In this document: positions 36,213 to 49,100 of the stretch, piece by piece | Layout: every line of letters begins with the position of its first letter | Numbering within the stretch: position 1 is the first letter of the stretch | From: Rhyacichthys aspro | Lineage: Eukaryota; Chordata; Actinopteri; Gobiiformes; Rhyacichthyidae | Assembly: GCA_036850595.1 (NCBI GenBank) | Contig: CM072163.1 | Span: 20,623,550 to 20,687,549, forward strand | Reading direction: 5' to 3' | Length of the DNA stretch: 64,000 nt | Made by a program: the position numbers and the translations under genes | Notes under the pieces: model-generated | Seen by the model: the letters and a program-made list of their open reading frames with translations, nothing else | Told to the model about the DNA's origin: nothing | The model's database searches: none

Positions 36213-37749
36213 GTGGGTCATGTCCCTGGCTTTACTCTCTTCTGAACGCGTTACTATAAGATGTAAGGAAGGCACATTATTACTGTATTATTACTTGCTG
36301 TTGATTTTAGTTATAGATTATTTTTGAGTAATAAAACTGTTATTGTAGCTTACATGCGCTGCAAAGTGGGAGAAAAGTAACAAAGCATAGCAAAGAAAAC
36401 CAAATCAAAATAAATAGCTTTATATGCACATGACATATGGAGACTTTGAAATGATTAAGAATAGAGCATGTCCTGTCCATATTAATATGGTGAAACAGAC
36501 AATAAGATACAATAAACTTCTTTTCTAAATGTATTGCATTGTTGCCACTGCATCATCTAATATATTGCAGCATGTACATTCAGTAAAAAATATATAAAAA
36601 TATATTTAATGCATTATTAATGTTGTTGATGTTCCTTTTTTTCTTCCATAGGTAGAATTGCATTGCAGTATTACTTTAACCCATATTAATATTTAGGAAT
36701 AGGCCTAAGATATTTAAGAAATTACATTAGATGTGGCTCATTGGTAGATTGCATGTATTTTGAAATGGCTTGGGTTTAAATCCATACAAAGGCCCATTTG
36801 CCTATGTCATGTGCTTTCTTTCTCTCATTTTCAGTTGAGATACGACATTTATCTACTATTCTACCTAAATAAATAACCAATAATAATAGATTCATTGCAA
36901 AACTTACTACACAACCACTGATAAAGAAATAGGAACAGCAGTTATGCTATGGCCTTTTACTGTAGAGTATAAATAGAAACTTGTGTAATTATTGGCAACC
37001 CTCACAACTTATGTGTGTCATTGTCCCTCAGACAGTTGCAGGTAAATAGTGTCCCACTTCTCCATGAAGTATGTGAGTACGTGTGATTTTTTCTTTCTTA
37101 GATCAACACACTCATAGATAAGATTCTCAAACACAACCTGTATTCATCAGATAAGATAGGGGGGCCAAAGAGGCCCTGTGATCTGAATGGCATTGCCCCT
37201 AAAAGTTCATTATAGTTCGTACAATAGGAGTATGTCAAAATGTAACTCTCTTGAGCATGGAAATATAGACAGTGTTGTCCACTAAGGGAACAATCAGGAG
37301 AATATGCAAGATGCAATATTTTCATTGAATATTGAAATCACATGACTAACTGCCACTGATCACACTTTAGTCTGTTGATTCTTCATTTGGTCATGCCACA
37401 CTCATTTAAGGCCAAATACTTGGAAATTATTCACAGCCCTTTTTTCCACCTCAGTTATTCAACAAGATGATGAAATTGTTCTGGATTTGTTGAGTTAATG
37501 TCAATGAGCACCAACAGCAATGTGAAGGCACATAACACATTTTGCCCTATCACCACTTTAGTTATGCTATAAAGGGATGGGTGATTAATCAATAATGCAA
37601 TTAAAATGTTTGTACTCAAACCTTCCAAACCCCCATCCTCCAACAACAGCATAACTTTGTTCATTTAGTTAAAAAAGCAAAACTGAACCAGTTTGCCATT
37701 CGATAAAATGAGACATATCGAATTTAGAGCTTTTCTCAACTTCTGAACT

Positions 37750-38480
37750 GTCAACATGTCAAATACTCAAATAAAAATACCAGTCGTTAAATAAGAAACT
37801 TTAAGAACAAAGAAAAAATCAACAAGAAAAACTAAAGAAAAGAAAATGTCACATGGTCACCCTTTAATGCATCAGAGGAACAGATAGAATTCAATGAAAA
37901 AACACTGCATAACATACAGGTCAAATCACAGGTTACACTGCAATAACTGTTAGTTTACCTCAAAGACAAATAGATCAGGCCCAAAAATACAACGTAATAT
38001 ATTAAATACAATGTTGCTCATGCAGCAAACATATATCTCAGAAACAGGAAGAACATTTAATACATGTAAGAAAGAACATCAAACGGGATGTTAAAAAGAA
38101 ACAGAAAGAACGTTCACACAAGCAATAAAACGATAAGCAGAACAAGAAATCCTAAAGTCTGCTATTTCCACCATCGTTGGATTAAGAAAGCCATTGAGAT
38201 CCGTAAACGAGCCCAGGGAGCAGTGACCCACGACAAGGGGACCTACATGGCCCCCCACTCCTGGGATGCCATTCTAAATAGGTCGGACTACAGGGGGCCC
38301 TCTCACCCAACCGCCTTAGTTACGTTGACAAAACCTGTATAAATCCACTGGCAATGCACATCACAGTAACATCACGTGACCCTATCAGAAGAAAGACTGG
38401 CATTAGCAGTCAAAACATGTCCAGTTACGACTCTCAAATAAAAACACTGCTCTTTAAAGAAGAAACTTGAACAACAATTA
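37750..38480 (+). mobile_element. Penelope-like retroelement relic
   Basis: At 38,088-38,342 an 84-codon frame ends with WIKKAIEIRKRAQGAV, THDKGTYMAPHSWDAIL. This resembles the region just after the GIY-YIG endonuclease of Penelope-like retroelements (pattern KEAIEIRK, NRDEGAY, SHTWD). It is followed by GACTGGCATTAGCAGTCAAAACATGTCC, typical of that family's 3' end in fish. A similar tail (AACATGT, CTCAAATAAAAA, AGAAACTT) occurs at 37,753-37,815 and again at 38,413-38,475, so partial tandem copies may flank the relic. There is no reverse transcriptase frame; the copy is dead. Confidence 0.55.
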
Positions 38481-40669
38481 ACTTCTGAACTTTGAGTTTA
38501 GATATTATATGACTAAACAGTTTCATAAAAAAGCATACTTTTTTTTTAACTAAAAAAGTTTCCATTTCCATTTTTGGAAACAAGCTGATGCCGATAGCAC
38601 TAGCTAAAACTAATTTTATAATACCAGATGTTAAAGGCAACTGATAATCACCAGAGAAACGTAGTCCTATTACCTCTGTTGGGCCTGTGTTCAATGGCAG
38701 GACTTGAATAGTGTTGGTGTGATATATCATGGACGTCGAGTTAACATAGTGGCTTTTGCATCTTGTACTGAGACTTTATGTGGTGTGTAAGCTATTCTGT
38801 ACCTTGTTCAGAAACAGATACGTTGATGTCTTTTACCTCCACTTTGCTTTGCAGGGTTCAGTTTTTTTCCAAATTACCCACCCCTAGAGTTTTCTCTGTC
38901 AAAAATCCTCTAAAATATTTGATTAATTAATCTTAATTACGTACATGACCTCTCTGTCTCGCCTTTAGGCACAATTTGTACTTTGATACTTTGATACTAC
39001 AGATACTTTGAAGACACATGATAAGTCATAATGTCATATCACAAGCTAATTTCTTTCCTGGGGCTTCAAGGCAGTGTCATTTCTAAAGTCTAATATAATA
39101 AGGTTGTTGTAAAACTGCCCACGCTACTACGCTGAGTTGTTGTGCGCAGTATAAAGCACCATGGGTTTGTTTGGTTAAATTTACAGTGTCTCAGTTGTGT
39201 TTTATTTGGCCGGTGTCTGGTGCAGCTCTTTGTTTTTGAGCTAGTTTGCTAGTTTATGGTTTGTATCTCAGGCGGAGGAGAACAGGAGTCCTCTTATCCA
39301 CCACCGCACTTGTAATTACACAATTAAGAGTATTACAGAATGTTCTAACAGCTGTAGAACAAGTGCTAATTTTAGAGTTAAACTTTAGCTTTGTAGGTCA
39401 TTGCCAGTGATTAGTTATACTTTTATTTTAGTATTAAATCAGACAAGGCAGTAAAACATTGTTATCTTATTTGTGTTCAACTGTCACTAATCAACAGATG
39501 GACTCCAGTTTTACTTATGTATGTTGGTTGCATTAAATTCATTTCTGCTCCATTGAAGCTAACTTTTGAAAAGCTAACTGTCCATCTTTAATACAAAACC
39601 TTTATATTTATTGTTGTGTATGTGTCTGTCAAAGTTTTCAATCATCCAGGTCACACAATAGGCTCAAGCAGTTAAGACATAGCAACTACTCAAGAGGCCT
39701 ACTTTTAAATTCTTTAGTCCACTATAACCTTACACAATACATCAACTTTATAACATCCACCAATTTTAGGCTTGCATAACTTTTTTTTTTGGCATTTTTT
39801 CCATTTCAACAACTTTGTTGTGCCAACTTAAACTTAGCTTAAACCAAACCGAAGAGAGAAAAGGATGGCGCAGCGTGAGACCTGGCTGGCCTCGCTGCAT
39901 ATTTCAGAAGTTGTCAGAAGCACTGGGCAAAGGAGGTAAAACTATCTGCGACACAGGAGAGAAAAAAGGAGTGGAGCTTTAGGCCCTCGTCCAAACTGAC
40001 AGTCCCCCTCTCGGTGGGGTTATGGAGGGAGGGGGGGGGTCTGCTGCCAGATGTTGGACGGAGTGTTGCGTGTGATCACTGGTCCCCGGTGGTGCTCTGG
40101 CCTCTGCCTACACACATCCACCTGCACGAGTGTGAGCCCCACATGTGGCAGGAGGACTGGACTCACTTTGACACGAGCACACACACCGCCCCCTGCCTCC
40201 ACCTGCAGCCGTCACACCCTCCGTCCATGGACCGGCTCACTGCAGGCCCACATGCAGCAGGAGTCCCACTCGTGACCCGATTGCTAACCCCGTGCCTCAC
40301 TAATTTGTTCCACGTTTGACAGAGCCATTAAGAGGTTATTACAAGTTTCAAGAACAGTAAGGAGCAAAAAGAGGCCCATCGCTGACATTTTTCCATCTCA
40401 AATTAGGAACAAATTGCATTCTTCACGTTGTCTCTGCGCTCACAAAGCTACAACTGTTCTTTTTGTGCTGCAGTCATGGGCTGCACAGATGACTCCAGAG
40501 TTGTTTTTCCGACTTTGTTCTGTTCCTGTGCTTTGAACTCAGAAAGTTCAGAATAATATGCTGTTGTTCATATATTGACTCAATGATTAGTTAGTAAAAT
40601 CATATATTAGTGTTTAACACAGCTAACAAATCAGGTATAACATTACTTTACTTAAAAGCTAAATGCTAA

Positions 40670-40810
40670 TAATTACTTTTGGCTGCTCCCTTAGGGGGAC
40701 GCCACAACAAATCATCTAGTAGTTCACAATATTTAGTGGGGCGCAGGTTTTTACTCAGTCCATTTAACTGGGCTTGAAACCAGCACAAAGGTACACTGGC
40801 TTGTGAGCTG
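40670..40810 (-). mobile_element. tRNA-derived SINE fragment
   Basis: On the minus strand the sequence ends with GATTTGTTGTGGCGTCCCCCT, AAGGGAGCAGCCAAAAGT. This matches the well-known 3' part of fish tRNA-derived SINEs (GTGGCGACCCCTAACGGGAGCAGCCGAAAG). The rest of the block (ACTGGGCTTGAAACCAGCAC on the plus strand) is probably part of the same composite repeat. It is diverged and incomplete. Confidence 0.55.
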
Positions 40811-41300
40811 TTAGGACTGGACTGTTTAGGTTAAACACAGTACTAAAACAGCTTATGGTAATCCAATATAAGTTTTGCCCATTGATGATGCATACGATGA
40901 ATTTTCAACCGCTTTTTCTGAACAGTGGCATTGTTGATGTGCATTTTTCCGAGGACCACATTAAAGTCCAAATAAAATGTATTTTATTATTTTAATTGTG
41001 TTGAAATATATCACAAAATTATAAAATAAATTATTATAAGCACAATAGCATATCAGTACTTACAGGCTATTGTACTCATGCCAGGCATTTAAAATTATAG
41101 AATAATAGAATAATTCAGAATTATAAAGCCTTCCTTCTATAAATCCAGAAACAGCTGAGTGTGAGTTTGCTGCATTCAGCCAAGTGAGCATATACTTTTT
41201 GAGACAAGACAACCACCTCAATTTCGCAGTATAAAAGCAATGTGTACGATGTTTATCACAGTTTCCATATCTTTTACAGCATGTGGACAATGGTCTACAT

Positions 41301-41520
41301 CAGGGGCAGCAGAGGAAAGTTCTAAAAATAGCAATAGTCACCAATAAGCTCCTCATTGTTAATAGTTACTGTGAGGAATAATTTACGTGATCAGACAGTG
41401 TCTTCACAAAGATTAATATCATTAATCATTATTAATAATAATAATATATAATTAAAGGTAAACCATAGAATTTTGCCATTTTGTTATAGCTCTCAGTTTC
41501 AAAAGGGTTGGTGACCCCTG
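41301..41520. mobile_element. hAT-like MITE with imperfect 8-base target duplication
   Basis: The element starts CAGGGGCAGCAG and ends GGTTGGTGACCCCTG (reverse complement CAGGGGTCACCAACC). The flanks are GTCTACAT on the left (41,293-41,300) and GTCTATGT on the right (41,521-41,528), an 8-base duplication with two changes. Length 220 bases and AT-rich interior without a frame fit a non-autonomous hAT element. Confidence 0.6.
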
Positions 41521-42181
41521 GTCTATGTGGTTTAGTATAGCACCCAAACTGTTATGTATGCATTGCTCTACAACTTTACCAAGTTTCTCATTATTTACTG
41601 CATCTCCGATTCCAATTTATAACCCTCCAACAGACAAACATATGCATCTTGTGTACTTAACTTACAACAAACTCAGGAGTGAACTTGTATGTCTCTGTCA
41701 TGTCACATACAGTTTTGAGAATGATTTAAGAAAATACACCTACTGGATCAACTTAGGGCAAGGTTTAAGTACTTAACTCATCATCACATACCTATTATTC
41801 ATGTCCATACATTGAGTTGCTTTTCCTCTTTTTAGACATTAGACCTTTGGACATTTCAGTACAGTACTTTTCCTACTCAGATACATATGTCTATTATTGT
41901 AGTTGCTATGTTAGCTTCAGTGTTATATCCTCTGTTATATATTTTTTCATCCTGATAAATGCTGGCGCCAAGATTATTTCCAGCACAAGAAATGAGTAAA
42001 TATTCTGTCTGCCAGTATGTTGTGGGTTTAGGCCCATGGCTTCAGCCTTGTAGTGAAACAAACATAATGGATCACAAAACATGAAAGTCCTATGAACTCT
42101 GTTCCAAAATAAATATTCATGACTGCTTTGGACTCAAAGCTCTTCCTCTAACTTTGCTGAGCTGTCATTTTATGTCTTTAG

Positions 42182-42312
42182 GCCACTCCGTTCTTTGTGA
42201 GCCTGATGGTGCTGGAGCTGGTGGTGGGTGCGTTGAAGTCTCAGACTCCGGTGGTCACTGTCAGTGATGGAATCACCTCCATTTCCTGTGGAATGATCTC
42301 TAGGGTGCCCCT
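42182..42312 (+). CDS. agmo: agmo exon 2: first membrane segment
   Basis: An exon of 131 bases after acceptor GTCTTTAG, ending with CT at donor GTAAGT so that codon 85 (Leu) is split. It encodes residues 42-84. ATPFFVSLMVLELVVGALKS forms the first predicted transmembrane helix, followed by a segment (DGITSISCGMISRVP) aligning with human DALTSISAGVLSRLP. In human AGMO the same exon junctions are expected from the protein alignment, but I could not check them. Confidence 0.93.
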
Positions 42313-43275
42313 GTAAGTGTGCTGCATCTAGGCTCAAAAAATTGTTTCTGCCTGTTATTGTTATCACGCTTTTGTCATTTGAAACACAAGACCTCAGATA
42401 AGGACTAATAATCAAATAGTAAATCAATAGTAAATATCACTTCTGACCTAGAGTATACACTGTTAGCAATGACAGTGTGTTCTCTTTGTTCAAGATAAGA
42501 AAGAAAGAGCTGTAACAGAAGGCTGTTGCTTTTTTGCCATCTAATGAAAAGTTTGCCAGAAGTTGACAATGGGTGCATTAAAAAGCTTCTGAAAAGCTGC
42601 TGAAAGGTTAAAAAAATATAAAAGAAGTTAAAAGGTTTTTAAAAAGTTAAGTGAAGCTAATATGAAAGATGCTAAAAAGGCAAGAGATAGATCAAATAAG
42701 TAAAATAAACTATGGTTTAAATTTATTGAAACACTGAAAGAACAAGGTTGAAAAACATTAAGACAAAATTGACAAACAAAACTCAAAAATGTGGAAAGTT
42801 AAAAAGTTCAATGAAGATCAGAATGTTAAAGGAAATTAAAAAGGAAGATAAGGATGTTAAAATACGATAAAATACAAAACTCAAAAATAAAGATGTTTAA
42901 AAGTGATGACAAAACTGAAAGAAGTTAAAGATGTTAAAATGCAACTAAAGTATCTGAAAGAAAATAAAGATGTTCAAATACAATAACAAAACTAAAAGAA
43001 GCTAAAATGATTAAATATGATGTAAATTGAATAACAAAATGTGAATTCTTAACCCACAGTTGCTTTAAAAAAGTAGTACAAGAGTTGCAATAGCTTTCAA
43101 AGAAAGAAGTTGAAAGTTGTTTAAGGAGGCTGAAAGATTAAGGAAGAACTAAAAGCTGAAATAAATCAATAAAAATAGAAAATAAATACTTAATATAATG
43201 GGAATAAATGCCACTAATGTTGATATTTAGCAGGTTTTGTCAGTCACATAAACTCACTGAACTTCTGTCTTCCAG
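42313..43275 (+). other. agmo: agmo intron 2 with A-rich minisatellite
   Basis: A 963-base intron, GTAAGT donor, TTCCAG acceptor. Almost two thirds of it is a strongly strand-asymmetric, A-rich repeat (see 42,600-43,165). Confidence 0.85.
42600..43165 (+). repeat. A-rich degenerate minisatellite, about 39-base period
   Basis: The best units begin AAGATGTTnAAAn at about 42,850, 42,890, 42,928, 42,967 and (more diverged) 43,004. They read AAGATGTTAAAATACAA, then ACAAAACTNAAAGAAGTTA. The period is 37-40 bases. Upstream and downstream are weaker copies of the same words (AAAAGTTAA, GATGCTAAAA). The strand is almost free of C. Confidence 0.75.
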
Positions 43276-43427
43276 GCTGTTGTTCAGAGGCTTCGAGCTG
43301 ACTGCCTACATGTACGTGTGGGACCACTGCCGCATCATGGACCTGCCCTGGAACTCTGCCTGGACCTGGTGGCTCTGCTTCCTGGGAGTGGACTTCTGCT
43401 ACTACTGGGTTCACCGCTTTGCTCACG
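43276..43427 (+). CDS. agmo: agmo exon 3: first histidine motif
   Basis: An exon of 152 bases, starting with the base that completes Leu85 and ending with the first base of Glu136 at donor GTAACA. It encodes residues 86-135: FRGFELTAYMYVWDHCRI, then LPWNSAWTWW and a membrane-associated stretch (LCFLGVDFCYYW) ending in HRFAH. His131 and His135 form the first motif of the fatty acid hydroxylase iron site (HxxxH), with Glu136 next to it, one residue lower than human H132, H136 and E137. All are intact. Confidence 0.95.
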
Positions 43428-46400
43428 GTAACAACACACTTGAACCATAGGTGGCAGGTATTCTCTGTATTCTCCTGTCAACAGATCTGTGAAAACCTGT
43501 GTCCAAGCAGTTATTTTAATGCATTTTAAAGATAAAAAGTGGTCTTACCAATATTACTAGCAGTGATGTAACGTTTCATAATTTCAACGTAGCTACAAAT
43601 GCTGACAACCAGTATCAAGTCAGTCAGATCATCAATAGATAACAGTGAGTGTCATGATTCAAAAGTCCCACAATAGTGACTAAAATTAACAAATAAATTA
43701 TGCATCACTTCCATTGCATTGCAGCCCATGTCTGATGAAATAATACTTTGTTTAGGTATATTTGTAAAAGATATCAGAGCAGGGTATTTGCGACAGGTAG
43801 ACAAAGGTACATTGCCAATACACAAATTTGTGTTCCTGACAGCCATATAGTTTTATTTTGTCTGTATATGCAAACATAGCATAAGACACCCAGACATATA
43901 TGGCCAACTGTGACTGAAAATTACACCTCCATCTACTAAATGATACCCTCTCTTTTAGATCTTTAGTTCCTACCTGCAAACACTTCCACTTTAGTCGTTA
44001 CTGCAGGAAGAAAACAATATCTGAAGAAAAGGCTGTGTATAGGGTTACGTTTCACATAGAAAATAAAAAAAAAATTGAAGTCAAGAACATAACAAAGGAG
44101 CTACCAGCACTCAGAGAACTCATGTGCCCTTCATGTACTGATGATACTCCACATAGATCAGAGAATCTTCAAAGCCTGTTGATGATAAATGGTTGTTAAG
44201 TGCTGATTTAGAAGCCATCTTGTCAGGGAGGAGTCGTGAAGATCGCACACACATCATGCTTTTCCAGAGGAAGCAATTATTTTTGAGTTCCCCACAGCTG
44301 CTTTGGAGCCGTGCAGATGTGAGAGGCTGTGGTCTCCCGAGGCTCGCCGTCCTAACCCAGGCCTGTCACTGCAACATATTGGTCCTGCCGCATCACTATA
44401 AAAAACAGGAATAAAAAATACCGGAGACAGTATTTCTGAAGTTTGACGTTTTTTTTATAAAAAATGACCTGGGTCTGGAAGTGCAGCTGCTTCCCTGATG
44501 CACGTGCCAGATGGAGACCGGAACACAGTCATTTATTTGTGGCCAGCGCTGATGTGTATTTGTGTCAGTGGCACATCACGCTGCCCGCCGTCTTGTCCGC
44601 ACAGCTTTGGATGAAAATCTGTGCGGTATGTTGACGTTACAATCTGGCAAAAAAGAAGCCGTGTATTTAAATGGTTAGCTACAGTCTGCCAAGATGTGCC
44701 ATACAAGCTTTTGAGTTGAGTTGAAAACATGGCCTCAGGAAGCCTGCTGGTCACTGTAAAACAAACATTCTGCAGGCATATTCTTATCCCCAGAGTAATC
44801 TGTAATGTGCTTGGAAAAAATGTAACTTTTTCTGTAAAGGATAACAAATTATAAGTGGTGTCTTGTGGCACAGTGGTCAGCAAGAATACATTAGAAATAC
44901 TTTTCAGTGATACTGTTACTATTTCTCTAGCTGTTTTACCATAAAGCTAATCCAAATGTTGTTTTCTCAATGCTGTCTAAAGACAAACACACAGCAAAGC
45001 AGCAGCAACGTGTATTGCCCACACAGTTTAAATTAATTAAAGTCTTAAAAACACAAAAAGCATTCTGTTAAATCAAAGCGCATGGGTAATTTGCATTGAT
45101 CAACAAGTTCATGGTGCATCACACAGACATTACACTACACTATGGTTTATGTAACTGTCCTGCCACTTAGTGAAACCAAGGCATTTCAGTGGTAATATGG
45201 TGACCTTTCTTTGGTGATTATTAGTAGTCTTTAGTGTTTGCAGAGTCACCACAACCATCCTCCTACGATGCTTTGTGCTCATGCGTAAAGCGCTTAGTCC
45301 GACCTCAGCTCGACTAAGCCATAAACATGCTGCCTGACTATGAATTTCACTACCTAGGTGTATTAGTCCGACAGAGAAACGTCTGAATTACAGTCATCCT
45401 ATTCGGCTGATTTTATTCGAATAGAACGCCAGACCCAGTTGTGTAGATCACATTAGCAGCAAATTATTATGTTTCTGTGTAAAGTAAAATCTTTAGCCTG
45501 AAGTTTAGTGAAGTGTGTCTTGTATGTCCTCATTGAGTGCCGATGCAGAAAAATGACGCCCACTCAAGTATCACATAACTGCTCACTCTATGGCTTCGGA
45601 ATTCTTTTATTTTTGAACTGCAGAATGATTTTTATGTCTCCCCAAACTTTCCACTTGCCTTTCATTTCCTCTGTATGCAGCCTGCTGGGGTTGGGATTAT
45701 GGAACATTGTGGGCTTACAGATAATTGTCTGGTGCTGAGCGGCCACAGCGCTCCTTCAGGATCCACGGTTTTCCCCTTGTTACAGAGAGGAAGCGGCTCT
45801 CACAGACCACAGCCTGAGGTCTCACTCCACACTCTGGTCAGCTGGGGTCATTTCATCCCACCACAATGTGATCCCAGCTCTTTTTAGTTCTACCAAACTG
45901 TTGCAGCAAGCGATGACCCTTGTCTTTTTGTTTGGAATTGTAGTACGTAGTGGTTAAAACGTATTTTAAAGAAACACTATGGAAGAATTTGCAGCCCCTA
46001 ATGGATTTAGAGTGCAACTGTAAGCCATGTTTTTTTTTTAAGTTGTACAACCAACCTGACTGAAGCGATACGGTACTATAATTGGAGTAACGTGATGACC
46101 AATTACCAGGTATGATTGTGTAGATTTGTGGTATTTTGCTAGTTTTTGTTGTATGTGTCTAACATTGTGCGTATGGACCTTAGTGTTTTTCACACTTTGA
46201 AAAGATCTTGGTGGCCCGCCATACTCTAAATTGCCCTGACATGCTCAAAATAAACTGAAATTGTGTTTTCATGTTACACTCTATGCTTATTTTAATGTGG
46301 ACTAAGTGATACTTTGTCACTTATTTACCAGAGAAAGGCAAGGTAGGTTTGTAGAATGTGTAGTAAATGCAACAACTTCCCAGAAAACCAGCCCCAAGCC

Positions 46401-47234
46401 ATTGACTGAAGCAAAAAGGCAGTGAAGGAATGCTCAGCTGAAGGATTAGCAAAACATTCAGAAAGTTGCTAAAGTTACTTTCTTTGCCACAGCCTGCAAC
46501 TTCTCCCTCATACAGCTCTAAATGAAACTGATTGAAGTCTTGTTTTTGAGACAGAGGCCTTTCTGATGTAAGCACTGGTCAGAGTAGGCATGGAAAAAAG
46601 AGGACATTAACACTTAGATCTACTTCAACTTGGAGGGACACTGCATTTATGGCCATGATTTTTAAAGGCTGTGACTTAGCTAATGTTACACTGTGGTTGG
46701 CTGAGATTCTGTCAACATAAAAACTTGAAGAGTTGCAGAGGAAAAGAACCAATACACATTTGGCTGCTAACTTTGAGCCTACTGTGAAGTTGTCATTAAT
46801 ATCTGCAGGTTGAACTCTGTTATAAACTGGCGCTATGTAAAGGCGCTCTCACACTAGGGTGAGTTGATCCTTGACCTGGGTGCTTTTTGTAGCTGACCTG
46901 TTTATCTATTGTTTATTAGAAGCGCAATATCTGATTAATGACAGCACAGTCACAGATGGAGCAGGAATTTTATCTTGCAGTGTGGTGATGACCGAGCCTC
47001 AGTGAATCACAGAGAGACTGCCACCAGTGACAGGCAGCACCTCATATTTAACATCAATAAATTGGCGGAAATGATATTTGACCTCCGGAGGCAGCTGTCT
47101 GTGACCCTGTGATCACTGGTGAGGCTGAAACTGAGCAGGTGCGCCTCTGTAAGTATTTGCTAATAAAAAGAGATCATAAATTAAAGCTTACGCTGACGTG
47201 GTCTCCATTGGACCCAAGCTCATTTTGATATCCT

Positions 47235-47255
47235 ACTGAATAGAATAGAATAGAA
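47235..47255. repeat. (GAATA)n microsatellite
   Basis: About four units of TAGAA/GAATA, directly visible. A similar (AATAC)n run of four units lies at 47,638-47,657. Confidence 0.75.
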
Positions 47256-48889
47256 ACATGGGAATTGCAGTTTTTATATGTCATTTACTTATTTATGTGG
47301 CACAGATTATGGATGAGCTTTCACTGGAGATGAATACCTTTGCCAACACAGAATCAGACTGAGAAGAGTGCTTGTTAATGTTTTACTCACATCATTGTTT
47401 GCTTGAACTCATCACATTGGTGCCTGGCTTTGATTGATGCCGAAAAACTAAATGCACACTGTGGATGAGAAGAAAGTAAATCTCAAGCCTTGCAATAATA
47501 AAACCCATGTTCAAACCCAAATGGTGTGATGGTATGTGAAAAAAACATGAAAATAACAATTTGTAAATAATTACTGTAGCGGCACACAAGTATGACATAG
47601 TAGATAATATTATTCCATTTTGTGTTGTGGTCTATTTCAATACAATACAATACAATAATTTGTCTAACTGTATATAATGCAAATGTTAAAAGGCCTAGGT
47701 GTGTTTGGAACAGAAAGTGTGTTGTTATCTACAGCTAGAGCTGTCCCTAAGGTTGGATTGCATCAGGAATTATATTCATCATGATATTACTCTGTGTTTC
47801 TTTGCCAGTGCTTTATGAATATACCCGATTGCTATTCTTCTACATAGTTAGAATTGTGTCCTAACGTGTACTGGATAAATAATTGCTTGTGAGTGATTAA
47901 AGCTGCTAGATGAATGAACAGCATTAGATTCAATATGCTTAGCTTCGTTAACAGCTAAATGAGTTGCAAACAATTAAAATTAAAAAGTCGAAGGGGTCCA
48001 ATCAGAGAAGACATTCACTGACAATATGGATGGAGAGAAGTTTATTTTATCAGAAAAATACTGCTCCGTTTCAAAGTTAAATAACACCATTTGATATGCT
48101 ACTCCAGACTGGGATCCTGTTATAAGGACAGGATTAAGACATGACTGAACGAGGGCCGAACCAGGACTGGACTACCATTATCATGATAGGATTAAAGAAT
48201 CTAGCTCAGAAGGAAGTGAGAATGAGTAATTATGTGGTGAGTTGTGTCTGCGAACTATTCACTCTGTCGTAAGTTAGCGCTACTTGATTCGTTGTCTTAC
48301 GTATATATTTGATCTGATTTAAATACGAAGCGAGTACTTATCTCACATCAATTGCAGTCATTGTGAATATATGTTATTCAGGGTTTATTTAAAATCAAAA
48401 GACAGTGTGTTTGAAGATGTGTGATAAATATCTGTATTCTTCACACACTGAATTTAAAGAGGCCAGACTGCCATAAGTTCAGTTTAGTGTCTATGGGAAT
48501 CTTAAGTCCCATTACAGAACTTTTTATTCTGATTTTGAGCATGTTTTTAGATGAACCTGGAGCAACTGAATGGTAATCGTTTTAGTTATTGGCAATAACT
48601 AATGCTAAATAAACGCTCATTTTTTTCCTTGTGCCTGTTGTTTCCTTAATGTACAATAAGTAATTAAGATGTCAAAGTTGAAGACATGAAATATGCAGGA
48701 TTTGCAGGCTAACGGTAATAAACAAATCTGGACCCAAGCCTTATTCTGTCTGTCAAATCCAGGTTTGCTCTGGCTTCAAATGAACTCTAGCCTCCTTTAA
48801 TATTTCGTTGCATTTTTCTTTCTTTTGTGAGCTATTTTTGGTGGTATACAATATCAGACAGATACAGACCTTGACGCATGCTTTGGGCT

Positions 48890-49100
48890 GAGCGTGAGGC
48901 TGACTTATTTTGATGCGGCCACGTTGTTGACAGGCCTGTTGATTGTGTTTATTCTAACCTCATATCGCCAGCGCCACTAATAGCAGCTCTGCTCATAGGC
49001 TGCGTCTATATCCAGGCACGACAGCCCGGCGTAGCCATTAATCAGCTGCTCAGCTGTCTGTGCTCTGATTATATGTGAGGTAATGGAGTTGTGCCGTCTC
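48890..49100. promoter_or_regulatory. Candidate enhancer with paired E-boxes in agmo intron 3
   Basis: A GC-richer block in which CATTAATCAGCTGCTCAGCTG (49,036-49,056) places a homeodomain-type TTAATCA directly before two CAGCTG E-boxes (49,043-49,048 and 49,051-49,056); further on are GATTATA and GGTAATGG. CAGCTG pairs are typical of myogenic bHLH binding. The block has no repeat signature. Its role, perhaps for the neighbouring mesodermal gene meox2, is a guess. Confidence 0.25.

Larger units (their letters stand above)
36213..42181 (+). other. agmo: agmo intron 1
   Basis: An intron of 5,969 bases (GTGGGT donor, GTCTTTAG acceptor). It holds a retroelement relic (37,750-38,480), a SINE fragment (40,670-40,810), a hAT-like MITE (41,301-41,520) and a GC-rich block at 39,860-40,320 containing a G9 run with a downstream open frame that has no recognisable domain. 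No extra agmo exon was recognised. Confidence 0.8.

Noticed and set aside
40014..40319. 101-codon frame in agmo intron 1
   Set aside because: Low-complexity His/Pro/Cys-rich composition, with other frames open on both strands over the same GC-rich DNA; a non-ATG-like context and no domain.
44533..44883. 116-codon minus-strand frame in agmo intron 3
   Set aside because: No recognisable domain and no splice signals pointing to a host gene; expected by chance in 64 kb.
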